From NCBI RefSeq assembly GCF_000003815.2, contig NC_049984.1, positions 8,204,197 to 8,268,196 of the forward strand: a stretch of DNA of 64,000 nucleotides, written 5' to 3'. Origin of the DNA: Branchiostoma floridae. Lineage: Eukaryota; Chordata; Leptocardii; Amphioxiformes; Branchiostomatidae. Below the pieces are notes generated by a model. It was given only the letters and a program-made list of their open reading frames with translations, ran no database searches and was not told where the DNA came from. Positions 33,634-44,788 of this stretch are shown piece by piece; position 1 is the first letter of the stretch; every line of letters starts with the position of its first letter. The translations under genes and the position numbers were made by a program.

Positions 33634-36600
33634 TTAAGGTTCCGGGTCGGAGTTCAAATCTGACCGGAGTTGGCGGAAGGGTGGTGTAATAGGCCGGAAG
33701 TGCGCTGTTGTCTCCCTAACTTTTGCTCCCTATGGCTTGGTGATCGTTATAGCTGAGCATAGATTTGTCGTATTTTCTGAAAAGCCCGTGGGTTGTATTG
33801 TTTTTGTGCGAGGAGTAGTTGGTCGGCCAGCGAAATCATTTTTGTATTAGTCCGCTGCAACGGTGATGCGGTTTTTTCGCCTGATGACCCAAATAGCGGC
33901 GTTTTTCATGCGATTTCGAAGAAATGACGTCATCGGAGATTGCAAAAAAGTTATCACATGGAATTTTTTTTATTTTCATTTTACACAAACATGAAGAATT
34001 GAGCTTCTCTACCACGTAGGCCGTTATCCTGGGAAAATTCGTTTTTTCCAAGCAGCTTCGATCAAAAAAGTGTTAAAAAATGATAGTTTTCGGGTCCAAA
34101 ATTAAAATTTTACTACATATTCTAACCAAAATAAAGAGGCAACATACGGTACCAATAGGTTTGTCGGAAAGAGACAGTAAACGGCTTTCCGCCATATTGA
34201 TTATGTTTCGCGTCCTACGTTTACTAGCGGAACTGTAGCCCTTCGGCTTGAGGCTGCCCGCCAACCTCCGAAATCGTAAAAGAAACTCCGGTCCGATACC
34301 TTAATAGGGCGGCGCTTGTACCATATATGACGTCATAGATGACGTAATTTCGACGCATTTTAAAGTTTCCATCAGATGTCGTTATATTGTGTAAAAACAA
34401 ACACCGTTTTTCGTTTTTCTAGTTAAAAAGTCAGCATATTCATGTACAGGCCCTAGGCGCCCCCCTCCCCCTTTTTCACCCCCCCCCCCCCCTTAGAACT
34501 ACCATAACGGGCAACTTTAATCGATTCTGGCGGGCAGAATTTTCCAAAATCATATCTTTCTCTATGTCATTTGATTGGAGCCGACCTCTGTCGTTCACCT
34601 ATCGCATATGTTCGCGATGCCGTGCATTAGTATGACTTAAATGGGCATTTAAGCTGAAATCTTGGTGCTTTAAGCCCTAACTTAAGGAGAAACTGGGTTT
34701 ACTGACTTTCGGTTCATAGCTCCTTAACGCGGCGATCTTTTTTTCTTTCGGTGGTATGTAGTAATAGCCTATTAAAAGCATTACACATCTTTGCCGCGCT
34801 TATTCCAACTGCCCGCTTCTAGCGCCGACAATAAGATCCAGTTTGTGCTTTGCACTGTGTAAGAATGCATTCTTGCACACATTTGGGGCGCATTGTGCTT
34901 CTTAAGGGGCCGTTCACGGCGAAGTAGTTAAGAGTTTGGTGTCGGACGCGTTTGATTCTGAAAGTGTGAGATCTGGTCTACTGCTCCATGTCAAAATCTG
35001 GCACATTCTTCATTTTACTTACAAGCGACGAACTTAAAACGCGACCCCCTGCTGTTTTCCTTGAGCAACCTCTGACGTCACTCCGTGACGTCAGCGATGC
35101 CAACTTTTAAAGACGGTTTTCTACCGATGTGTAGCACCGAAACGACGGAGAGTGCACATACTTTCCCGGACAAGTTTATGGGCAGACTTTGCACCCCATT
35201 TTATCCGTTTTCAGAAAAGCGATGTCAGAAAAAAGCATGTTTTTTAATGTTTCTGTATTATAACGTAGGTTCAATATGCATCTAGGCTTGATAGCCTCAA
35301 AATACAGTGTTTTTGACCTGACTTTAAACCGCTCCTGTGGGAAAAGTAACCATCGGAGACAAACCAAATTTGGATATATGGTAGATATGAACTTTTTAAG
35401 TAATAAAAATACATATTGAGAAAAAATGTCCCTCTTAAGGTTCCGGGTCGGAGTTCAAATCTGACCGGAGTTGGCGGAAGGGTGGTGTAATAGGCCGGAA
35501 GTGCGCTGTTGTCTCCCTAACTTTTGCTCCCTATGGCTTGGTGATCGTTATAGCTGAGCATAGATTTGTCGTATTTTCTGAAAAGCCCGTGGGTTGTATT
35601 GTTTTTGTGCGAGGAGTAGTTGGTCGGCCAGCGAAATCATTTTTGTATTAGTCCGCTGCAACGGTGATGCGGTTTTTTCGCCTGATGACCCAAATAGCGG
35701 CGTTTTTCATGCGATTTCGAAGAAATGACGTCATCGGAGATTGCAAAAAAGTTATCACATGGAATTTTTTTTATTTTCATTTTACACAAACATGAAGAAT
35801 TGAGCTTCTCTACCACGTAGGCCGTTATCCTGGGAAAATTCGTTTTTTCCAAGCAGCTTCGATCAAAAAAGTGTTAAAAAATGATAGTTTTCGGGTCCAA
35901 AATTAAAATTTTACTACATATTCTAACCAAAATAAAGAGGCAACATACGGTACCAATAGGTTTGTCGGAAAGAGACAGTAAACGGCTTTCCGCCATATTG
36001 ATTATGTTTCGCGTCCTACGTTTACTAGCGGAACTGTAGCCCTTCGGCTTGAGGCTGCCCGCCAACCTCCGAAATCGTAAAAGAAACTCCGGTCCGATAC
36101 CTTAATAGGGCGGCGCTTGTACCATATATGACGTCATAGATGACGTAATTTCGACGCATTTTAAAGTTTCCATCAGATGTCGTTATATTGTGTAAAAACA
36201 AACACCGTTTTTCGTTTTTCTAGTTAAAAAGTCAGCATATTCATGTACAGGCCCTAGGCGCCCCCCTCCCCCTTTTTCACCCCCCCCCCCCCCTTAGAAC
36301 TACCATAACGGGCAACTTTAATCGATTCTGGCGGGCAGAATTTTCCAAAATCATATCTTTCTCTATGTCATTTGATTGGAGCCGACCTCTGTCGTTCACC
36401 TATCGCATATGTTCGCGATGCCGTGCATTAGTATGACTTAAATGGGCATTTAAGCTGAAATCTTGGTGCTTTAAGCCCTAACTTAAGGAGAAACTGGGTT
36501 TACTGACTTTCGGTTCATAGCTCCTTAACGCGGCGATCTTTTTTTCTTTCGGTGGTATGTAGTAATAGCCTATTAAAAGCATTACACATCTTTGCCGCGC

Positions 36601-37914
36601 TTATTCCAACTGCCCGCTTCTAGCGCCGACAATAAGATCCAGTTTGTGCTTTGCACTGTGTAAGAATGCATTCTTGCACACATTTGGGGCGCATTGTGCT
36701 TCTTAAGGGGCCGTTCACGGCGAAGTAGTTAAGAGTTTGGTGTCGGACGCGTTTGATTCTGAAAGTGTGAGATCTGGTCTACTGCTCCATGTCAAAATCT
36801 GGCACATTCTTCATTTTACTTACAAGCGACGAACTTAAAACGCGACCCCCTGCTGTTTTCCTTGAGCAACCTCTGACGTCACTCCGTGACGTCAGCGATG
36901 CCAACTTTTAAAGACGGTTTTCTACCGATGTGTAGCACCGAAACGACGAAGAGTGCACATACTTTCCCGGACAAGTTTATGGGCAGACTTTGCACCCCAT
37001 TTTATCCGTTTTCAGAAAAGCGATGTCAGAAAAAAGCATGTTTTTTAATGTTTCTGTATTATAACGTAGGTTCAATATGCATCTAGGCTTGATAGCCTCA
37101 AAATACAGTGTTTTTGACCTGACTTTAAACCGCTCCTGTGGGAAAAGTAACCATCGGAGACAAACCAAATTTGGATATATGGTAGATATGAACTTTTTAA
37201 GTAATAAAAATACATATTGAGAAAAAATGTCCCTCTTAAGGTTCCGGGTCGGAGTTCAAATCTGACCGGAGTTGGCGGAAGGGTGGTGTAATAGGCCGGA
37301 AGTGCGCTGTTGTCTCCCTAACTTTTGCTCCCTATGGCTTGGTGATCGTTATAGCTGAGCATAGATTTGTCGTATTTTCTGAAAAGCCCGTGGGTTGTAT
37401 TGTTTTTGTGCGAGGAGTAGTTGGTCGGCCAGCGAAATCATTTTTGTATTAGTCCGCTGCAACGGTGATGCGGTTTTTTCGCCTGATGACCCAAATAGCG
37501 GCGTTTTTCATGCGATTTCGAAGAAATGACGTCATCGGAGATTGCAAAAAAGTTATCACATGGAATTTTTTTTATTTTCATTTTACACAAACATGAAGAA
37601 TTGAGCTTCTCTACCACGTAGGCCGTTATCCTGGGAAAATTCGTTTTTTCCAAGCAGCTTCGATCAAAAAAGTGTTAAAAAATGATAGTTTTCGGGTCCA
37701 AAATTAAAATTTTACTACATATTCTAACCAAAATAAAGAGGCAACATACGGTACCAATAGGTTTGTCGGAAAGAGACAGTAAACGGCTTTCCGCCATATT
37801 GATTATGTTTCGCGTCCTACGTTTACTAGCGGAACTGTAGCCCTTCGGCTTGAGGCTGCCCGCCAACCTCCGAAATCGTAAAAGAAACTCCGGTCCGATA
37901 CCTTAATAGGGCGG
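33634..37914. repeat. 1,801-bp tandem repeat, about 2.4 copies (A-B-A-B-A)
   Basis: Unit starts are 33634, 35435 and 37236, exactly 1,801 bp apart. The copies look almost identical by eye; one difference noted is G at 35149 versus A at 36950. The third copy stops after the first 671 bp (module A), so the array reads A-B-A-B-A. Module A (33634-34304) begins TTAAGGTTCCGGGTCGGAG and ends CGATACCTTAA. Module B is about 1,130 bp with a C-run near 34480. Only short, antisense-scattered reading frames occur. No gene is recognised. Confidence 0.85.
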
Positions 37915-38947
37915 TGAGCAAAGATAGACCTTTATGTGGGGACTGGGGAGCAACTGTGTGAAAGCTATTTGGAGGGAACTAAGTTTTAAGCTTTCAGTAA
38001 AGATCTCACTGAATTAGGACAAATAAACTCACACAGCAGACAAAAGGTTTGCTTTAACAACATCTTATATACATCTTATCAATTGATGGTTTGTCATAAC
38101 ATATTGTAAGCAAAGTGTGCCAGAAAACAAAATGTAGCTATAATATCTCTGTTTCCATCATTAATACAGATAGGGAGATTGTGCTGTATAAACAGTTATT
38201 ATGAAGGACAATACTAGTACTTAAATAATAATATATGTTAAAACATATCTAAGGCAAACATTAATGGATTTGTTCATAATTTGGGATATCATTACCTCCA
38301 TAGAATTCTGCAAACCCACATTATTTATGGGACTAAAACTGAAATAGCTTATTGCCACAACAGAAAACATATTGTTGTATACTATAAGCTAGAAGAAAAG
38401 TAACTGAATGTTATTTAACAAAACTTGCTAATATGGCCTACATACAATGTACTAGTAGTAGTTCCATGGCATTAGTATTACCAAGCAGGGATACCCTCAG
38501 TTGTTTGTCATTCAATCCATTTGACCACATCTTGTTGCTAGTAATGCTAGCCACAAAATTGTGGCTATTCTGTCCTCTTGAAGGCAAAATTGCCAAGTCT
38601 AATACATGTACAAGCAATACTGGAATATGTCGAATCAAAGGGAGCATGCCAATGGTTTGCTGAGCTGATGCAGTAGAAACTGGGGTCTGGGGCTGAACAA
38701 AACCATCATCCTCTACAGAGCCTTGCCTGTGGCATATACAGTATACCTTGGGGAGGCACTGCTTTACCTAAAGAAAACATGTAAGTCATTTTCTGATTGG
38801 TTGACACTTGACAGAACGTAAGAGGTCACCCCACAAAAGTAGAAACCTCAGCCTAGTTTGGCAGAGCCTGACAAAGGTATACTGTATAGGCCACGAGTAA
38901 GTTTCTGCATAGTAGCATGAGCAAGAAAACCATGTACAGGGTCCATT
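37915..38947. other. Region downstream of Kelch gene 1
   Basis: No gene. From about 37980 to 38110 the sequence (AAAGATCTCACTG, ACAAATAAACTCACA, then a block ending GTTTGTCATAACA) parallels 42770-42870, downstream of Kelch gene 2. It is therefore the ancestral 3' flank of the duplicated Kelch unit. A fold-back MITE lies at 38703-38919. Confidence 0.55.
38703..38919. mobile_element. Fold-back MITE, AGGCTCTGCTA family, copy 5
   Basis: It starts CATCATCCTCTACAGAGCC. The arms contain ATACCTTGGGGAGGCACTG and the inverse GCAGAGCCTGACAAAGGTAT. It lies just 3' of Kelch gene 1. Confidence 0.6.
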
Positions 38948-40672
38948 TTATTTCAGTATAGTGACACAAGCATGGCCATACAGCCCAAGTGGCATGGTAC
39001 CAACATGCTGAAGTGACTTGGTCTCTGGATCAAAGCACCAGACTTTTTGGGCTTCATGGTAGTGACTACTGCTGTAGTTGCCTCCACAGATGTAAATCTT
39101 CCCTCCAAAGACAGTCATTCCATACTGCGAGGTTCTGACACCTTCTGTCATCACCTGACTCCAGGAACCCCCATTTTCACCAGGCATGAAACTATAAATG
39201 CCTGAGAGCCAAGGGATGTAGATGCTTCCATTGACAACTGAAGCACAGATGTTACGACATTCTACAGGAATGTCACTCTGTGGAAGCCACTGAGCGTCTC
39301 CTGGGCTGAAACGGTACACTGTGGAAGTTGTTAGGCGAGAATCATCGCAGCCACCCAAGACGTATATGTTACCATCTAACACTGCAGCAGCATGTCGGTA
39401 TCTCGGTTGCGGGAGTTCAATACCTTCAGTCCACTTGTTCAGTCTTCGGTCATAGACCTCGACAGAATCTAGCGCGTATCTGAAGTTGTCTTTGCCACCA
39501 ATTGCATACACCTTGCCTTGAGCTACTGCCAGCTTGTGATAATACCGGTTAAACTTCATGTCAGCAAGTCTGGCCCAGTTGTGCAGTTCTACATTATACA
39601 ACCACACTTCTTTTCTGGCACTCCTATTACCCGTAGACACAACTATGTCACTTGTGCCCAGAACAGCTACAGCGAATCCAGACCCATTGCAATGCCTCAT
39701 GTGTGTTAAAGGAGCCCAATCTGAGCTTGATGCCTCAGCAGAGCAGGTCATTATCATGGAGTCGGTATCTATGTATAAAAATTCTTCACTTCCTGGTACC
39801 TCTCTCCCTCCGATGACTACCACTGCCTCCTTCAGACCGCTGGCACGGCGGGGACGGGTGCGTGGCGACTGGACCTCTCCCGGGAACAACTGGTACTTTC
39901 GAGTTTCTGCCACAATGTCCAGGCAAGCCTTGCGTACTGCATTGTTGTTTTCTACGTTCTCTAAGAAGTACAGCCTGTCCATGAATGGGAACCTAACCAG
40001 CTCCATCAGCTCTTTCATCTCCTTCCTCCTCCCCCTAGTGTCATGGTTGATCCACGCCATCACTGCTGTGTATACCGTTTCTTCTGAAGCATTGAGGTCA
40101 TCAGACGAGATGAGAGTGATGAGCTGCTCCTTTCTCAGACAAAGGAACTCAGGTGTTTTGGTGACTGCCTCAAACTCCTTCGTGGCGCACGGCAGTGCCT
40201 TCTTCTCCAAGTCAGGTGCCAGCAGGCCGCCAAGGGCTAACATCTTCAGACAGTTCTCTGCACACAGACGTTCAGATAGAAACTTTGTGCACGCATCAAA
40301 AACAGGTTGGATCTGGAAGAAGTTGGCCCCCTCCAGGAGTTCCACAGCATTGTCCTCCGTGATGGTGACTTTGGAAGTGTACGCGTAGTCGACAAGAAGC
40401 TGCACAGTGCTGGTACTGACTTCGTGAATGGTGACCTTGTGCTCCTTACTCTCGCGAAGTCCGTTACAGAACATGGCCTGGAAGTATCCACTGCAAGCGG
40501 CCAGGACGTTTCGGTGACACGGAATCTCTTTTCCGGCAACGCAAAGGATGATGTCTACCAGCAGGCTGTTGGATCGCAGTCCCTCCAAACCCTGCAAGAG
40601 GGCTCCAGCGTGTGCTTGGTGGCAGAAGTCCGATGATGCTGGTGATCTCTGTCCTGCCAAGGATGCCATCAT
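38948..40672 (-). CDS. BTB-BACK-Kelch protein, copy 1 (KLHL family)
   Basis: An uninterrupted reading frame of 574 residues. Order: BTB/POZ (about 35-140; LLVDIILCVAGKEIPCHRNV), BACK (about 145-245; SSDDLNASEETVYTAVMAW), then about six Kelch repeats to the C-terminus (VYAIGGKDN, IYVLGGCDD, IYICGGNYS). KLHL proteins normally bring substrates to CUL3 ubiquitin ligases through BTB/BACK; the Kelch propeller binds the substrate. The paralogue is not assignable to a human KLHL with confidence. The 5' UTR is split: a splice acceptor lies at 40681/40682 and the matching donor at 41038/41039. The coding region has no intron, as in the other two copies. Long antisense frames are shadows of this gene. 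Confidence 0.9.
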   Translation of the reverse strand: MMASLAGQRSPASSDFCHQAHAGALLQGLEGLRSNSLLVDIILCVAGKEIPCHRNVLAACSGYFQAMFCNGLRESKEHKVTIHEVSTSTVQLLVDYAYTSKVTITEDNAVELLEGANFFQIQPVFDACTKFLSERLCAENCLKMLALGGLLAPDLEKKALPCATKEFEAVTKTPEFLCLRKEQLITLISSDDLNASEETVYTAVMAWINHDTRGRRKEMKELMELVRFPFMDRLYFLENVENNNAVRKACLDIVAETRKYQLFPGEVQSPRTRPRRASGLKEAVVVIGGREVPGSEEFLYIDTDSMIMTCSAEASSSDWAPLTHMRHCNGSGFAVAVLGTSDIVVSTGNRSARKEVWLYNVELHNWARLADMKFNRYYHKLAVAQGKVYAIGGKDNFRYALDSVEVYDRRLNKWTEGIELPQPRYRHAAAVLDGNIYVLGGCDDSRLTTSTVYRFSPGDAQWLPQSDIPVECRNICASVVNGSIYIPWLSGIYSFMPGENGGSWSQVMTEGVRTSQYGMTVFGGKIYICGGNYSSSHYHEAQKVWCFDPETKSLQHVGTMPLGLYGHACVTILK

Positions 40673-40681
40673 GTCCTAATC

Positions 40682-41038
40682 CTGCATGCAACACAATAGA
40701 ACAAACTGAGCGGTTTCAAATCACAAGGAAATATTACCGGTATCTGGTAGAAAATATTGAACACACAAAAGCAAAATGGATTAGCTTAGTTGACAGGAAC
40801 ATCGTGTAAAAGTCTTTGTTAAGAGGAGGCACAGGAATACTTTTGAATCAGTAAACAAAGCATTCGTGCAATGGCTCATAGGATAAAGTGGCATTACACA
40901 GCTAGTGGTACGTGCAAGCCTTGCATGCGGAAAGTTTCGGTGATCTACCCTCGGCCTTTTGTACTAACGTTTAATATATAGATTCTGAAAATGACGATAA
41001 AGGTAACCTTACAAAACCGGTGAACAGAATTTCCTTAC
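40682..41038 (-). other. 5' UTR intron of Kelch gene 1
   Basis: Acceptor ATGCAG/GATTAGGACATG and donor CTGAG/GTAAGGAA frame a 357-bp intron. Kelch genes 2 (46510-46855) and 3 (49507-50064) have an intron at the same place with very similar edges, which supports it as real. Confidence 0.65.
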
Positions 41039-41424
41039 CTCAGTGCGTAGTAGTTCTTGTCTTTTGGTTTCAAAGAAGAAGAAGAAGAAGCTTGCCAAAG
41101 CAAGAGATAAAACGGCGGGAAAAAATCCAATAAAGTCAAAGGTCACTCTTGGAATATTCCAAATCAATGGAATAGGGGGTAGGCATTGTCAAACTTTTCA
41201 AGATCATGAGACCTTATGGAAAAGCCATGCTCAAAGGGACGTGGAGAGTAAGTTACTGACATAACATATAATCTGATTAGAACGTATGATAGCGTATGAA
41301 TTGTGAACAACTGACTTCTTTAGCTGCACTTATTTACCAATTCGCTAGAGGACGTTTTGGAACCATCAGGATAAGGACTGTACCATTTTACGTGAGGAGG
41401 GGGAAAAAGAAATTCACAATGCAA

Positions 41425-41718
41425 GACCGTTCCAGTAGGACTTTTTATTACATAAATGTTTTCTATCACTGTAGTGCTCATTCTCTAATTCCCAATCATT
41501 AGTTATTAATGAGCTAAAGAGACCCCCTAGGTGTCAAAGAGACCTGGGCCACAAGAGGCCATAACAATAGGCGCTGGGAAAAGACCTTTCCAGTCAGATC
41601 TTTTTTATGTTTTCTATGCGCTCCTTCTGTAATCTTCAATCATAAGTTATCAACAAATGAGCCTTATTACTCTAAAGAGACTGCCTAGGTGTCCAAGAGA
41701 CTTGGGCCACCAGAGGCT
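41425..41718. repeat. Imperfect tandem dimer, unit about 158 bp
   Basis: Both units begin GACC-TTCCAGT, pass through ATGTTTTCTAT and CTAAAGAGAC, and end in GGGCCAC-AGAGGC. They are diverged, so the duplication is old or the units retrotransposed as a dimer. Confidence 0.55.
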
Positions 41719-41950
41719 CAAACTATAGGACTTCTCGTAACTGCTGAATTTAATGACACTTCTGTCAACGAGCATTGTGGGCGCCGAAGGCAATCTTTAC
41801 CATCTGAAACGTCATTTCCTGCATTTGAGGGGCACATTTTGCTTGTAAACTTAGGCCACTTTTTTTTTCGATGGCCACCCCCCGGCTCAAAAAAAATTTT
41901 CGATGGCCCTCCTCCACCAGGCCAAACATTTTTTCAATGGCCCTCCCTCC

Positions 41951-42130
41951 AGTGCACCTACCCTGGATATCAGAGTACAACTTAGCCGGCTAAGGGAGTT
42001 TACGCCTTCACGCAGTGAGGCGTATCTCCCCGGGCCGGCTAAAGTCGGTTTACGGGGCTATGTTGCTAGCGGCCCGGGAAAGAACCGTAGCCGCGAGCGC
42101 TGTTCTCTGGATACCAGGGTACAGTGCACC
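41951..42130. mobile_element. Short inverted-repeat element with AGTGCACC ends
   Basis: The left end reads AGTGCACCTACCCTGGATAT. The right end, inverted, reads GGTGCACTGTACCCTGG. The interior includes GCCGGCTAAG words in both directions. No coding capacity. Confidence 0.55.
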
Positions 42131-42185
42131 AGGTCACCTACCCCCACCCCCGGTACATAACCCCCTCTGGGCCTGCCCCTCCTGT

Positions 42186-42606
42186 GGTGGCCCATGATGG
42201 CTGGCAGAGGCGGCGGCACCATTTTTTAGTTATAGGGGTGAAAATTTCTCATATCACTAAATCGAAGGCCGGAGGCGTCGCGCCGGAGGTGTGACTTTTC
42301 TAGGGGGTCCGGGGGCATGCACATTTTCCCACCATGTCCAGGCGTGAGTCCTCCCAAGGGAGGTCCTTTGAAATTTTGAAATCTGGACCCTCTGAAACGT
42401 CATTTTCTGCATTTTCAGGGGCAAATTTTCCCAGTAGACTAGCGAGATATGATAAAATTTCCATTAGGGAAAATATACACAATGATTTCAGCTTGATTTT
42501 GGGTGTTTCAGATTATTTTATCGTGGAGGCGACGCCCCCACGACCTATTTTTTGTGGGGGCAACCGCCCCCACTGCCCCCACAGTGCCGCCGCCAGTGGC
42601 TGGCAC
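42186..42606. mobile_element. Fold-back remnant with GGCGGCGGCAC arms
   Basis: GGCTGGCAGAGGCGGCGGCA at the left faces GTGCCGCCGCCAGTGGCTGG at the right. The middle is GC-rich and degenerate. Only the arms support the call. Confidence 0.45.
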
Positions 42607-43002
42607 CCGGAGCGTTCCTTACCCCACTAACTCATATATCAAAAGTGCCACCTGTCTCCAGAAAAATTTACTGCAGATACATTAAAACTACATTACGTTT
42701 ACAAACATGACAGCCCCACTAGAGAAATTTACAAAGTCAGGGGCACCTGTCTGAAAATGACGAACTTTCTGTAAAGATCTGGCTTATTCTGGACATAAAC
42801 TCACAAAAAAGACAAAGCAGCTTAGCTTTCTCAGCAACATCTTTGTGATTGATAGTTTGTTACAACACATTGTTAGAAAAGTACAAGTTCAAGTGTTATA
42901 TATATTGTTCTATATAAAACATTTCTACTAAAGTGGGTTAAGAAACTATTACATCAGAGTGACAAAACCTAGGTTCCTAACTGGAAAAAAACCAAGCTAA
43001 GG

Positions 43003-43892
43003 CCATACCAATTTAATTTGTTGGTTCTCGGATTTTTCCAGAAAAAAGTTGGAGCGACAGGGCGAAAAAAAAAAAAAAAAAAAACTTGCAACAAGTCTGG
43101 ATTCAGGTCCAGAGTTTCAGGTTGGTAATTCCAGACCTGAAACCATGGTATATGTGTGGCAAAATACTTATCCAGTTACAATTACATGAAAAATTTGCAT
43201 GTAAGCATACATTTTACATGTAATTTCAACAATACAAACGCAAAATAATGTGCAATCAGTATTACAGAAGTACACACAGTAATAAAGCTTAACAGTTGTA
43301 ATAAATCATCATAGTAAATCATTAACAACATTAAAAAACTTTAAAAAATTTTTCAGCATAGTATAATGTCTAATGTAAGTTAGCAACAACAACAACAAAA
43401 TGACTTCATTTCACCCAAAAAATAAAAGAGTGCCTGAAACATCTGATTCATTATTCTCTTTGTGAAAGCTGCAGTTTAAACAAAAAACGCTAGAGTGTAC
43501 TCCTCATTTGCATGAAATTGCATTCATTTACATACTTGTGACTGGCTACATGCTGCCATTTTGGTTTGCCGGCAACGAAATTTTCGTCATTTTCCAGCAC
43601 AAATTTCACGATCTATTGGTGGTTTTCGATGATCTACAACACAAAGGAAAACATAAGCAGGTGATAGTTGTTTTTGCATGTCTAGTACTTGTTTCAGAAG
43701 TTTGTTTAACTGAGCCAAAATTTGTCCAGCAACTTGTGGACATTTAACTCTCACGAACATGCAAATGAGTTCTCATGAACATGCAAATAATCTCAAGGTC
43801 GTGTGGCAAGTCCATTTTTTTTTTTTTTTTGAAATTGGGAAAAATAGAAGCGGCGATTCCGAGAACCAACAGATTAAATTGGTATGGCCTAA
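43003..43892. mobile_element. About 890-bp element with 35-bp terminal inverted repeats
   Basis: The left end GGCCATACCAATTTAATTTG continues TTGGTTCTCGGA. The right end is its inverted copy with few mismatches (GAACCAACAGATTAAATTGG then TATGGCC). The flanking triplet TAA fits a short target duplication. Long A and T runs (43065-43083 and 43815-43830) face each other inside the arms. No transposase frame is evident. Confidence 0.7.
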
Positions 43893-44788
43893 GTTACTTA
43901 CAAAAAGTTACATAGATTTGGTCCCAATGTTTGTATCTTTAGTTAGATGTAATTGTAATATCGCACAAGTTCAACCCAGCAGCTACATGTATATACAGTC
44001 CTTACCTGATTTTGATAAGAAACTAATATATTTTTCTACGAGTGTAGAATTGTAATATCTCTATGGACCAAAGTTGAAAAAATGTACCGTATTCATATTG
44101 GAAATTCTTTATCATTAGATGTACACAACGGTATGTTAGGTTACAAGCCTCACAACATTGCAAAATTTCACGACATCAACCGTGTTATTACTGTTAATAC
44201 TAGTCAGAAAACACACCATATGCGAAACGAATATGGTACATAAAACAGAAATATCATCTTACTATTTGAACGTGAGTGTACAGTGAGAGGTCATAAATAA
44301 AGTACATGTAATGGGACCAAGGGAAGATTTAAAAAAAAAATAAGTTCAAGTGTTCATAGTATAAAAAATACACGATGAAACTAGTACATGTATTTTTCTA
44401 TCTATATATTTTGATGCTGACAAGTATTGTGACTATCTTTCATACAAGGAAAGAATGTACTTATACATCTATATAACTATACATAAGATATAAGAAAACC
44501 ATTGTCAATGATCAAAGAATTGGCAATTTGGGATAATTGTACGCCCTGAAAGGATACTACAAACTCAGAGAATTGTAATACTAACATGTGGAACTACATA
44601 AGATAGTCAATTCCCATAGGATGAAAAGAGCTTGCGTGACTGCCTATAACGTTATATCATTCTAGTCAAATAACAGACAAGATCATGGCCATTGCACCAT
44701 CTTTTGACAAAATTGTCTTACCGGTATACAAAAAGGAAGTGAGCTCAGATGACGAAAAAAAAAGCTTGCAAGGGTTGTCCATTTTCCA

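Larger units (their letters stand above)
41039..44788. other. Intergenic region between Kelch genes 1 and 2
   Basis: It holds the 5' exon and promoter of Kelch gene 1 (GGCGGGAAAA near 41114, also present in the promoters of copies 2 and 3), a 158-bp tandem dimer, several inverted-repeat elements and, from 42637, sequence paralogous to the flanks of the 1,801-bp array. No other gene is recognised. 43900-44780 is AT-rich and featureless. Confidence 0.5.

Noticed and set aside
33836-37866. Repeated 63-71 residue minus-strand frames in the 1,801-bp units
   Set aside because: They recur because the DNA is repeated. No domain, no splice context and no conservation signal separate from the DNA identity.
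33634-37914. LTR retrotransposon (A as LTR, B as interior)
   Set aside because: Module A does not start TG or end CA, no primer-binding site or polypurine tract is evident, and B has no coding capacity.
39558-40388. Long plus-strand open frame opposite Kelch gene 1
   Set aside because: It is antisense to a clear BTB-BACK-Kelch gene, has no domain, and recurs opposite copies 2 and 3 only because those genes are duplicates.
41150-41180. Heat-shock element in the Kelch gene 1 promoter (GGAATATTCC)
   Set aside because: It has only two GAA/TTC units, and the third is out of phase. The other Kelch promoters do not keep it.
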